Assembly: GCA_025345505.1 (NCBI GenBank)
Contig: JANVCC010000020.1
Location: 54,364,772 to 54,428,771, forward strand
From: Todiramphus chloris collaris
Taxonomy: Eukaryota > Chordata > Aves > Coraciiformes > Alcedinidae
Reading direction: 5' to 3'
Length of the DNA stretch: 64,000 bases
Position 1 is the stretch's first letter, and each line of letters starts with the position of its first letter. Under the pieces are notes generated by a model, which did not search any database, was not told where the DNA came from, and saw only the letters and a list, made by a program, of their open reading frames with translations. Below are positions 36,752 through 47,876 of the stretch, one piece after another. Position numbers and translations under genes: made by a program.

Positions 36752-38385
36752 CATCATGTCACAGAAATCATACATGTGGCAGACTAGAAGGAATCTTAAG
36801 AGGGCAATCAGTCTATCTTCTTACTGAGAAGCAGTGTCAAGTTTACTTCTAGCCATGACAGATGTCTATCAAACTTCTTAAAACCTTCAGAAGAGAGTCT
36901 ACAGCATCCCTGGGTAACCTATTCCACTGATTAACAATAGAGATAAATGCTTTTTAAACAACATAAGGTCTTGTTTTGCTACCAGTGAAGCCAAGCTCTG
37001 AATTTATTTTTACATCTTTAATCCACACCTTAGGTAACTCCACCACTTTGAAAACACCAACATATGAACATAAGACTACAGATATATCTCACCTTTAGAT
37101 ATTAAATTAGAGAATTGATGGTGATCTGGGGATAGAGAGCAACTTGCATAGATTGGGGTCAGTAGCATTACTGAGAGGTAGGTGTGTGATACACTTTTCA
37201 CATGCCTGAGCAAGTAAAGCACTGATCTTCTAAATCTGAGTTCAGCTTGGTTTTTACAGACAGTCTTCTATTAAACATGTGTGAAAGTATAGTAGTTTCT
37301 CATCCTATGCTCAACAGACACAGCGACTGATCTGCATCCTCTTTCTAACAACATTTGCCTAGAAAGTTTATTATACCCTCCCTCAGACATAGCTTGTCTA
37401 GCCAAACACACACAAATATTTCAACTTTTCAGGACAGATCATATTTTCTAAGTCTTGAATCATTTGGGTCAGTTTTCTAGATAACATCCCATTTTTCTGC
37501 AACACATTCCAAAAAAAGTCAAAAAACAGACACAAAAATACAGCTTCTGATTTCTCAGCACTCAACAGGGGTGTCTTGCACAGAACAGCTTTGCTCACAT
37601 GCTGCAAGCTAAGAGTTTCTCTTTTAATGCAATTTTCACATTTTTTATTCCTGTCCACTTGCCAGGCACTAAAACTCCACATCTTCTGCTGACAAGTCAC
37701 TGTGAAATTTACAGATTGTCTGACACATGCAACTTTGCAGTTTGATAATCTGAGTGCCATCACGTTGGTAACGTTTCCCCCCAACATTATCATGTTTATT
37801 TGTTTTTCTAATCCTGTCTTCTAAAGCACATCTGCCCACTCTCAGCTTACTGCCCTCCTTACATTTTACATGTTCACTTTCTGTTCCATCACTCAAGTCA
37901 GTAATGAAACTACTTACTGGAAGCAGGTCCACAATGAAGCCTCTTCTGAAAGCACAAGTGAATTCTCTTTTTAGCAGGGCACCATTAATAACCACTTTCT
38001 CAGTGTGGGTGTTTAACAATCAGGCCCTCCCCTGTTACTCAGGCCACATTTCTCCAGTTTACATATGAGCATATAATGTGCCATAGTGTCAAAAGCTTGG
38101 CTTAAATCAAGATGTATCAAATTCATCACTTTCTCCTTATCCACTAAGCCAATTTCCCTGCAAAGGAAGGAAATTAGATTCGTTTTACATGATTTGTTCT
38201 CAACACATATGTGTTGACTCTTTTTTATCACCTTATTATCTAGATGGTGCTTACACATTGACTGCTTAATAATTTGTTCTAGTATCTTTTGAGATATCAA
38301 GGTTATACTGACTGGTGCATAAATCCCGAAAACTTCTCCTTCCCTCTTTTTAAAGATAAATACTGTAGCCTGTTAAAAATTTGGT
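36752..38385 (-). mobile_element. Ancient CR1 LINE, minus strand, RT domain to 3' tail
   Basis: A heavily decayed CR1 runs right to left. At its 5' side (about 38385-38300, minus) the text still gives FIFKKREGE, then a PVS-like stretch. At 38013-38300 the minus strand encodes KILEQIIKQ, SQHICVENKSCKTNLISF and LDLSQAFDTMAHYML, which correspond to the RT segment before and through motif A. Near 36890-36935 the minus strand encodes NQWNRLPRDAVDSLL, the conserved CR1 C-terminus. The 3' end (36752-36774) is the octamer-like tail tatgatttctgtgacatgat. The length and order of these landmarks match those in the 19040-22067 copy, so I read this as one old insertion rather than several. The middle (about 37030-37650) is too decayed to align by eye. 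Confidence 0.8.
38013..38300 (-). pseudogene. CR1 reverse transcriptase fragment
   Basis: A 95-codon open remnant of CR1 ORF2 within the ancient CR1. It contains the SQHGF-K-SC-TNLI block and motif A in the form LDLSQAFDTMAHYML. The downstream motif B and the FADD box are not recoverable in this frame; the next minus-strand frame (37669-38019) shows only a faint match (SSFITDLSDGTES, where intact CR1 has [11 protein letters not shown]). It is non-functional. Confidence 0.85.
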
Positions 38386-39275
38386 GCAGAAAAAGATGTA
38401 TGCCTGCAAGAGAAGCAAGGGTTTGTGTGCATTGTGGTGGTCACAAGCACAAGTTTAGACAAAAACCACTTAACTATTTTCTAGAAATCTTGGGAAAAAT
38501 CAGTAAGCTGAATTTATCTGTTGCATTATCTTAGGATGAGACAAAAATAAGTGAAGTCTAGGGTACATGACCAGAAATGAATATTATATAAACAGAATAT
38601 TTCACTGTCACAGAAATATGAACACTATTATGTAACCTCTTCCAACCTCCTGCCGGTGGATGATTATTTCCTACAGAGTATTTTCCACTGCTTTGTTCAA
38701 AAGAGATTTAAGCAAATCAGTGCATAGCTTCCCCCTGCTTCCCCTGGGAAGCTGTTGCATGGCTATATAACAGTCAGTTTAGGCTCAATGAAAACAATAA
38801 TACAGTACTGAAACACATCTTTAATAGCAGGTAATTGCAACAACAAATATGGAGCACTAACATTACCTATCCTTTCTTTGTCCCATTCAAACAACTGTTT
38901 CCATCCACAGGTATTACAGTTCCTTATTTCTTCTACTGTCTCCCCTCTGATTTCTGAATAGTTTGTGCTTTTCTTGTTTCCCATTGTACACAATCACAAA
39001 CACACATCAGCATCTCCAGAGATACCTGCAGAGGTTAGGAATGTTTTGTCTTCTATTTTTTGGGTGCAGTTAAACCAAGTGCCTCTTATACTCTTGCTGG
39101 TCTCTACCATGGTTCCTGGTGTAGAGATAAGCCTTCACCAAAGAGATGATCTTTCAGACAGAAAGAAAACAAGAGCACCGTTACATCTACCTCCATCATA
39201 ATTCCATATATAATGCCTTCACTTATGTATAAAGGAACAGAAATGTCTTCCCTTACCATCACTGATGTGTATGAT

Positions 39276-39292
39276 ACACACACACACACACA
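39276..39292 (+). repeat. (AC)n microsatellite
   Basis: About eight AC units. Confidence 0.95.
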
Positions 39293-42200
39293 AGCATACA
39301 AGCAGCTGAGTCCAGCAAAAGTCAATCTGAACATTATCTAGACACTGCCTAGATCCTTCAGTATATCTATACCGAAATGCCTAAAATACAGACTGTCAGG
39401 GAAAGTTGGGCACTCATTGATTCTAACCTGTCACTTCTCTACATTACTCCTGATTTACTAATTTAATCCAATCCATTTCCATTCAAATAATTCTGGTAAA
39501 CTGATGGGTCTGGATCAGAATAGGCTCCCAAGCTGCATACAAGCCAGCAAATACTCTGCATCTACCACTAATCCAGCTATTTCATATATGTTTGGTCTAT
39601 TTCTATTTGTAACATGTTTGGAGACTCAGCAATGTTTGTGACCAGCTGAGAAGGCATCAAGTTCTCATCATCACAGTGGCTGCTGAGATTTATTTCTTTA
39701 TTTCAATAGATGCAAAGGTTGGTATAACGTGGGATTAGTTTTCATGTTGACTTCATATATCCTGTATCATGCTCTTCCTTTCAGATAGTGGCTGGGAGCG
39801 AAGTATGGATGCACTATCCCACAATAAACCCACTGCATGGAATAAATGCTGTTTCCCATTCTCCATGCATTTAAATAAGAGGTAGTTGACCTGTTTAGGA
39901 TATGATCTATTCACATAATAAAACCCACATGGCACATAGTAAAACGTTTTAATCCATGATCCACACATATACTTCTCTAGAAACAAAGATGGTTACAGAC
40001 TGTAGCATATAAAATTTGCCCTAAGCTAGAGAGACAAAGCCCTCTAGCACAGAGACATTTTTGAATCATGAACTTTATAAAACCCAAGCCATAAGTTCTG
40101 CAGATGAAGCTCCTTGTGGAGAAAAATCTAAGATGCTGACTGTCAGTGTTAACTCATATAAGCTGGTATTTGTAAGAAGTGTGCTGTGTAACTTGTATTG
40201 CTTTTCTCACCTTTCCCATATAGTAAAATCCAGATATTGTGAATTAAGGCTTTATTTTTTTTTGCAGTGTATTTGTTTGGAGGTTTAACAGGGCTAAGGA
40301 TGTGGTTTTGTCCTCTGCCATTTCTAAAAATGGTACAAATTGAAGTGTATTTTGTAAAGGAATTTTAGTAACTGCTTAATAGCTTTTTAAAATGTTCTAG
40401 TATTGCATCATGGGACTACATCTATAGTAGGTCTTTTCCTTCACAGATGAACAAAGAACATAACCAAGAAATGCTTAATAACATTAATAGTAGTTACCAT
40501 CCAAAAATCCCTTGTGTATTTTACGCAAAGGGATCCAGAAAAGCCAGTCTGCTTGAAAGATTAAAGACAAGGGGTTTGGACACACACCCACACAAGCTGT
40601 TTAGCAGCACATTATTCAGACTGTATCAGTTTTCCTTAACCTTATGGCTGCCTGTGACGAATTTTAAATTGTTTTTATAGGACAGCAGAAAGCAAATCAA
40701 GATCATGTACGGAAGGATGCCTTAGACTGACTGCTGTTGGCTCTTTCCTTCACCTGGCTGCAGACAGACACCACTCATATCCAAGTATCCATGGCAGGAC
40801 TTAGTCTGAGGCTGTTCCTTTTGGCATTTTGTGCTTTGGAGAAGCTTTTTTTTTTCCTTTGCATGCTAATAAAGATTCCAGGAAGACCAGCTACTCCTAA
40901 ACAGTTTGCAAGGAGGCAGGTATAATTAATTCAAAAGTTGGAAGCACATTTGACAGAGAGAATTGTTTTGTTACCCCCAAAGAATCGAGAAGCTCATGTG
41001 TGGAATGTATGTGCAAGTATATCTGCTCTCACTTAAATTCCATACATTGATGCTATCCTAACTGAACACACTGTAGTCAACTCTCATAGCTGGCCACGAA
41101 GCTGATTTTCAGAATAACCTAAAATACTGCTGTGCAAGGAAAAGCTTGATCAATAGGCCTCATAACTTAGAAGGTATGAATTTATGTTACTTTAACAGTA
41201 TGTCCAAGAACATTAAGACCAATCAAAGTCTACGCAGCTGGCCATGTTTATCAGGGTCTTGGCCTTCTTTGGGTCATCATGACTTCCACCAAACTCAATG
41301 CCCAAGAATCACAGCAATAAGAACAGAAGTTTTTGGGGTTTTTTTTCCAACCATATTCACATAAACTTGTCACCCATTTTCATCCATTAGAACAGTCTGC
41401 CTGATTATAAGGCATCTGCACTTTTATGTTCATTTCCCTGACATCTGGAGTGTGATAAATTCAATGCTTGCTGTAGTTTTTAATTCTTTTCTCTCCCCCT
41501 CTCCCCCAAAGAAATACTGGCAGTAGCACAGATCAATCTAGTCACATTTGGATCCAAACTCATTGGAGATTTACAAACTTGAATGACTCAAAATGGACTA
41601 AAAAGTTAGAGTGGTGGAAAAAAGGACCACCAGCTGTGTCTCTAAGCATTACCATTTCTCTACAAGATTCAAAGGAAAATACTAACAACAAAAAAACCTC
41701 AAGATAAATGTCTAGAATTACCTAAGGACACTTTGAAAGAGAACACCAGGGCAGGTATGACCAGCTCTCACCCACTTCTGCTGCCTCCCTGCTGTGAGTA
41801 AGTAGCAGTTCACACTAGCACCCCAGGGAAAATTATGCCCCCTGACATCTCTGGGCTGACCAACAGAGCAATTTGGCCTCCTTCTGTATCTCTCTTTTGA
41901 CTGCTAGACAGGTAAGGGCCTACCGTGCCAGTGAGCATGGGGATACTGAACATCATACAACGAGCATGAAAACTGTACATTCATTTAATGGGAATGTTTG
42001 GGGTAACCGAGAACCCCAAAGGGACATATGAGAACCACTTTGAAAGCCTCCAAGGTATTGCAACATACAATGCAAATGTACAATTAAGCTTTGCAAATCT
42101 GGCCAGACACCAAAGGCTTTGGAAGTTGGCTGAACACAAAGTTCCGTGATTCTTGCCCCGCCTCTCAGCTTTCCCTGCAGAGCAAATCAAAAAGTACAGA

Positions 42201-45200
42201 TAATATTCAGCTGCTCATTCTTCTGCTGCCCATACAATGATATATTTTTCTTGCTCTGTTGGGACCAGTGAAATAAGAGAAACAAAAACAGGGCCAGTCT
42301 GGTGTCTGTTGAGGGATCATTTCTTACTAACCAAGAAATGGCAAAAAATCCTCATAAAGGTTCTTTGGGGAATATTGATCTTGTCCTGCGCTTTTACTGT
42401 AATTGTGATAATCCAATAGATTTGCTAAGCAGGAAAGCGTTAACTTGTGTGTCTGAGGAATGCCTACAGAGTAATGTGTCTGCATGGGAAGAGGACTTAA
42501 AATGCCATTTACAGAAGGGTGCAGAACATATGCGACAATGAATACATTATAGTATATGTTTCCTTCATGGTAAAATACAATGAGTTAATAGGGAGCAGGG
42601 TTAAAAGCTGAAGAGACTATATTTATGTGTCAAGTTCAAGGGATCATTTTAATTTCTAGAGCAAATCAATGATGACAAACTTGAGCTCTGCTTCTGTACA
42701 TGCTCAAATAGCCTTGGAGGAGTAGCTACTGTGTGTCCACAGCAAGCACACAGTTTTGTGTTGGACTGCTTTTATTTACTTAAATTGGACTTTTGAGTGG
42801 AAAGCGTGGTGCCAAGCATGATAGAAAAGACGAGTAGGGAAAAGAGTGAATTATGTGGAATAGATCTTAATGAAAAATTTGAGGACTAAATCAAATGTGC
42901 AGTTGTTTTGCCTATCACTCACCTACACATCTTTCTTCCATCTAAGAAATCACTCATTTGGTCTGGTGATGATTGCCTTTACAAGCTGCAGAGAGCATCA
43001 GAGGAATGTTTTAAGTTGCATTTCATTTCCTATGAACTGACACTACTCACATCTTCTAAGATTACACAGGATACAGAGCCCACAGCTTTTTTTTTTTTTC
43101 CTGTTGTTTCCTCTTTCACTGCTAGGGCTCAAGTCCTGTCAGCAGAAGCTTTGCAGCAAATGCACAGAGAACCTGCTTAACATGTTATGAACTGACACAA
43201 TTCTAGCAGTAGCGAGTGGTCTCGCGTAATGCAGTTATTTTTTCCAGGCCTGTTTTCTTCTTCCAGCCGAGTTCCCTAAAGGCAGCAATATTTTAATGAC
43301 CCACACAGTGAAAAAATGAGCAACAGCAGCATCCAAAAGGCTTTTTGTTTGTTATTGCATCCAGCCCTTCTGGAGTGCTCAGACAAACCAGAGTGAGCTT
43401 GGCTTAACATTTCCTGACTGAATTATTGAGAATGCCTGACTCAAAGATTTCATGTGCCAGAGCTACCCTGTTTTCCACTACGGTACTTAAAACCTATTAA
43501 GAAACAAGCGTATAAAAGTATGTGAGGTCTCTCAAATGCTTTCCTCTTCCTTCTTTTGCCTGAGTCACCCCCAAAAATGAGAGGATGTGTCTCTAGACTA
43601 TCATACACATACAAGGGCATTTGTAAAGCATGAGGAAAATTTGTGCCAGTAGTACAGCATGATGCAGCTTTGAAACTCTGAGTGAGGAGATAATCCAGGA
43701 CTCAGGACTGACTGTTGGGATTTTTTTGAAGCAACCTACAAGGCTTTCATTTTCAGTAGGATCTAAGCTTCCGAAAGCCCTAGCTGAATCAGGAAATCTC
43801 TGCCAACAGGTTTTCAAGTCCACACTGACCAATGTTACAGTAAGTAATTTCAACCACCTACTGAGCTCTCTGCCTTCCAATAGAGCCATCAGCTCAGGAC
43901 AAAACCTGGTCCATGGTAGATACAATAGGCAACCTGAGACACAGCCAAGGTGAGAGCTTGCTTGATCCACATGAAGCCTCGTCAAATGCAAAGTCAGTAA
44001 TGGAGATGCCAACAGTTCACACTGGCACGATTATACTGATAGGCTGCCCATTCCATCCCTTTTTCCTTCTCACTATAAAAAGCAATGCTGAAAAAAAATC
44101 CCTTAATTCCTTTGACACTCCATATATGTAGTTATCTAGTTTCACAACCATGTGTACACTCTCCCTCATTGTCCCCTTCTGCCTCCCCCAGCTAAGGCAC
44201 AAAGCTCTAGATAAGCAGTTTCAATTACTTGAACAATGATTTTAGAAGTAAAATATTTCCCTCCTTGCCACAAATCTTTATAAGTAGTGAAATAAGCACC
44301 ACGATGTGCCTTCTTCCAACAGCTGGAAAATTATGGTCTGACTGAAATGACATCATTGTGTTTTCCTGTGGAATTTCTATGCTGCGAGATTACAGGGAAA
44401 AAACATGTGGTAGCTGGAGGTGGGGTGGGATACAGCATTGTGGTGAAGTGGGTAAACAAAACAAGGTGAAACAATCTTAAATAGGGCTTACTATCAATTA
44501 AATATTTACACAAAACTCAGAAAGATTCCTTAAAAACTGATCAGACAGGCTGTTCTTTGGCTTATAGCCATCCCTCAGCTCCAGACTTCAACAGCCCTGT
44601 CCTACATATGATATTATGTTTCTCAACATCTTGTATTGTTCTTCACATCTGTCTTATCACATCACTGAAAAAAAAAGATATGGAAAATATACCCCAATGA
44701 GGAAATACCTCATCAGAGCAACACTGCAATCCTATGGGCTTTTCATAGAAGAGAGCACTAAACCTACACCTTTAATTGCATACTGAGTTGTGGATGTCAT
44801 CAGAAAGTGTGTGACCACAGTGGGTATACTGCCATCCCCTTTATTGCACAGAGGTCATGTGGAAAAGAAAGATTTGGTCCTAGCAAGCTAGAGTCAAGTG
44901 TCAAAATGTGACTGGACCAGAAAAGACAGGCTGCAAAACAGTTGGTGGTAACAGTCAAAACCTGAATTTGGCTAGCTGGTGAGAAGAGACACAACTGCCA
45001 CCTTCTATCAAGAACTGGCAAGATCAGTTTTTCATTGTCATGGTATTTTAGAACTGTAAGCTTTGGCTAATTTCTATGCTCAGCTTTGGTCAACAGTTTG
45101 CAAAGAACAACAAAAAATACACTTCTTTTTCCTGATTTGCTTTTCAATTCCTTACCATGCCAGGGCATCAAGCAGAGCAAGATAACCAGAGCTATCTGAT

Positions 45201-45326
45201 TTTCACTCTCCAACATGCTGCAGTACCATTAAAGGTTTGGTCACCTTCAAGGTAACTTTCTAGAGCACAATTCTCAGTCCTACTCAGTGTAATTTAGCAG
45301 TGCAACTTGGCACTCAATAGATGGGG

Positions 45327-45345
45327 AAAAAAAAAAAAAAAAAAA
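45327..45345 (+). repeat. Poly(A) tract, 19 bases
   Basis: Uninterrupted A19. No source element could be recognised on its left side. Confidence 0.95.
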
Positions 45346-45942
45346 GATAAAAATCACTGAAACCAAAGAGGAATTCTGAATTGTCCTTGGTGATCACTGT
45401 TTCATTATAAACTACCTACTCACTCCAAATCATAGCTGTGAGAAACCGTAAACAGCATTGGTGTTGACTTCATGTAGTAATCAGGCTGAACATGAAAAAT
45501 CAGAAATGAAAAAGAGCACACAAAAAACAGAAAGGCAGAAGACATCTCTGCTGAAATTCCTCTTCTGTTGTAATGCTTATAGAAGGCTTGAAAAAAAAAT
45601 CTTCTCAGTGCTCCGAAAAGCCCACAAACATCTTCAATAGTTCTGGTTTCTATACACTCTTTTTTTCCCCCTGCCTCTCCTAATTTTTCCTATTCTGTTG
45701 AATAATTGCATAAAACCAGGATGGCTGTGCTAGTTTTGGCTGGGGTAGAGTTAATTTTCATCCCAGTAGATAGTACAGAACTATGTTTTGGATTTGTACT
45801 GGAAACACTGCTGATAATTAAGGGATGTTTTCCTTACTGCTGAGCAGTAAGTAGTCCAGGGGTGCACAAGAATTTGGGAGGGGACACAGACAGGACAGCT
45901 GAGTAAAGGGACAATCCATACCATATGACATCATGCTCAGCA

Positions 45943-45948
45943 TATAAA
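45943..45948 (+). promoter_or_regulatory. LTR TATA box
   Basis: tataaa inside catataaagctggggg, at the position where this LTR family carries its core promoter (U3/R boundary about 25-30 bases downstream). Confidence 0.65.
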
Positions 45949-46129
45949 GCTGGGGGAAGAAGACAGAAGCAGGGGTCATTCAGAGCAATTGTGTTTGTCT
46001 TCCTAAGTCACCATTATGCATGATGAAACTCTGCTTTCCTGGAGATGTCTGAACACTTGCATGCAGATGGGAAGTGGTGCTGGAATTCCTTATTTTGCTT
46101 TTCTTGTGCATGTGACTTTTGCTTTACCT

Positions 46130-46135
46130 ATTAAA
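46130..46135 (+). promoter_or_regulatory. LTR polyadenylation signal (attaaa)
   Basis: attaaa followed by ctgtatctcacccc, the conserved R/U5 region of this LTR family. Confidence 0.65.
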
Positions 46136-46202
46136 CTGTATCTCACCCCAAGAGTTTTCTCACTTTTACCTTTTTGACTCTTTTCCTCATTTCACCAGAA
46201 GG

Positions 46203-46219
46203 GAGTGAGTGAGTGAGTG
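46203..46219 (+). repeat. (GTGA)n tetranucleotide repeat inside the LTR
   Basis: About four gtga units expanded from the gagtgag motif found in U5 of this LTR family. Possibly length-polymorphic. Confidence 0.8.
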
Positions 46220-46261
46220 GCAGAGGAGTGCTCCTTTGCCAGCTGGGGTTAAACAATGACA

Positions 46262-47631
46262 ACAACATGGATAAAAAGTCAAGGTGTACATTAATCCTTC
46301 CCCCAAACCAGGGATAACACTCACTCACTTTGCATAGTTTTTTCTGCATTCTTTTTTTTTGTTATGGAAATGAGTGAACATAATCTATTCAAACCTGAAA
46401 ATTGATACTTCATTTGTTAACTTTTCTTGCTGTTGTTATTTATAAGGAATTCCACCAAACTATTAACTTTAAATCACTGTAGTGATTTAGTGGTGTCAAG
46501 AAGAAAGAGCAACGAAGATCTATCTTCACTACTTTGACAATGAAGAACAAAATTGATGCATAAATGTGCATAGCAATTTCATGTATCCAGACCTATATAT
46601 AAATATAATTTTGTGTGATTTATATCCCTAATTAGATTCCCATGGCAACATTCTTCAGCTAACAATGTGTATCATAATCACCTTTTCTTCATACAAATTA
46701 TTTCCTTAACTTCGCATGCATAACTTAGCAGCTTTTATTTTTAAAACTCATGTTAACAGTTTCTTTCTTGTTACCAGTAGGGGTACTATGATAAGAAACT
46801 AATTTGCTGTAAAAATTACTCATTTGTCAAATAAGCATTAAAATAATTGTTCCCCTTTTGACTGTTACCCTGCTGTTTCCAGACATTTTCAAAAACTAAA
46901 TTATTTACTCATTTGAAAGTTCAGCTGCGCATATTTTAATTGATATTCCCTCATAGGAGTCATATTGTTAATGACAATAATTAACCCGAAATGGCTGCTA
47001 AATAATTATGCTGAAAAGATACAAAGTATTTGTGCAGAAAGTAAAATCAGCATTTGAGAAACCATCAAATCATACAACTTTCCTATTTTATGGCAAAGCA
47101 TGGTAATAGTTCATAATCAAATTAAGGATGAAAAGGAAAATGTAGATTACATGCTTTGATGCAGAATACTTTATGTTTCCAATATAGTCTGGTATTGTAG
47201 ATACCAATGAGTACTCAGTCATTTTAATAAATCCCTAGTATTGCTGTTTCAGATAGTAATATAAAGTATTTTCATGAAGTCAGATAAGTTTGGAATGTAG
47301 CAAACTATCCATTAATAATATTTCTCTGCCATCTATCTATTGTGTTTCATTCCAAGATTCAGATCCCTGTAACAATTTATAGTTTATAGAATGAATGCTG
47401 AAGGCTTTCTTCTGGCAAGTGTTGTTGATTTCAGTGATGAGAGTTAAAAGCTATTCATGCCCAGCTTCTTTCTCTGGACATATCACAAGTCAGATACCTT
47501 ATGGACCTATTGTTTGTGTAACATTCATACCAGTACAAAACCAGTATCATCTTTGATTTAGCTGCTTCCCTTGTTGATAGCATGAGGTATGGATGAAGCA
47601 AGCTCTCTGTGTGCTGCTAAATAAAGAGACA
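46262..47631. other. AT-rich unique DNA, candidate conserved non-coding element
   Basis: No transposon or exon is visible. The block at about 46560-47330 is rich in TAAT/ATTA homeodomain-type cores (attaga, aattgat, taattaac) and carries a near-consensus RFX site. The absence of microsatellites and open frames gives it the look of a long-range enhancer, but conservation cannot be judged from one sequence. Confidence 0.4.
46636..46649 (+). promoter_or_regulatory. RFX X-box-like site
   Basis: attcccatggcaac matches the palindromic RFX consensus GTTGCCATGGCAAC at 12 of 14 positions, with the right half-site intact. It sits within an AT-rich block with several homeodomain-type cores. A chance match is possible. 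Confidence 0.35.
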
Positions 47632-47876
47632 GGGTAGGTTTGTCTACACGGGAAACAATCTGAGTTAACTAAGGATGTGATTTAATGTGGGTTTCTATAT
47701 ACAGCTAGATTAAGCCCATGTGGACTCACTCATTCAAAATTAAAATAGCTCTAATTCACTTAATCTAATTCACTTCCAAGGACCACAGAGGGGTTTAAAG
47801 TTGTTTAATCTATTTGAACAGCTCATTTGAACCCACATGCCTGAGTGTCCCCACAGACACCCACACAGACAAACAA
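47632..47876. mobile_element. Decayed non-autonomous DNA transposon (MITE)
   Basis: The left end gtttgtctacacggg (47638-47652) and the right end cccacacagacaaac (47860-47874) are inverted repeats matching at 11 of 15 positions. Internal text such as gtgatttaatgtggg, aagcccatgtggac and attaaaatagctctaattca follows an old reptile and bird repeat whose ends read 'gtctacac'. At about 245 bp with no coding capacity, it is a MITE. The superfamily was not determined. Confidence 0.55.

Larger units (their letters stand above)
38386..45725. other. Unique DNA, no gene seen
   Basis: More than 7 kb with no recognisable transposon or exon. It holds an (AC)n microsatellite at 39276-39292 and a poly(A) tract at 45327-45345. 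Open frames such as 42908-43180 (plus) and 43593-44012 (minus, 139 codons) have no recognisable domain. Confidence 0.5.
45726..46261 (+). mobile_element. Solo LTR of a bird endogenous retrovirus (probably ERVL-like)
   Basis: A 536-bp LTR starts TGTGCTAGTTTTGGCTGGGG with gtagagttaattttc following, and ends gccagctggggttaaacaatgaca. I recognise these ends, the ataccatatgacatcatgctcag stretch and the ttaaactgtatctcaccccaa stretch as those of an LTR family widespread in neoavian genomes. The core promoter (tataaa) and polyadenylation signal (attaaa) are still visible. No internal retroviral genes or second LTR are present, so it is a solo LTR. The flanks show no convincing target duplication; only atgg is shared (45721-45724 and 46267-46270), and not directly at the ends. 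The class III assignment is from memory and uncertain. Confidence 0.85.

Noticed and set aside
45721..46270. atgg as the target-site duplication of the second LTR
   Set aside because: The copies are one and five bases away from the LTR ends and only four bases long, so coincidence is likely.
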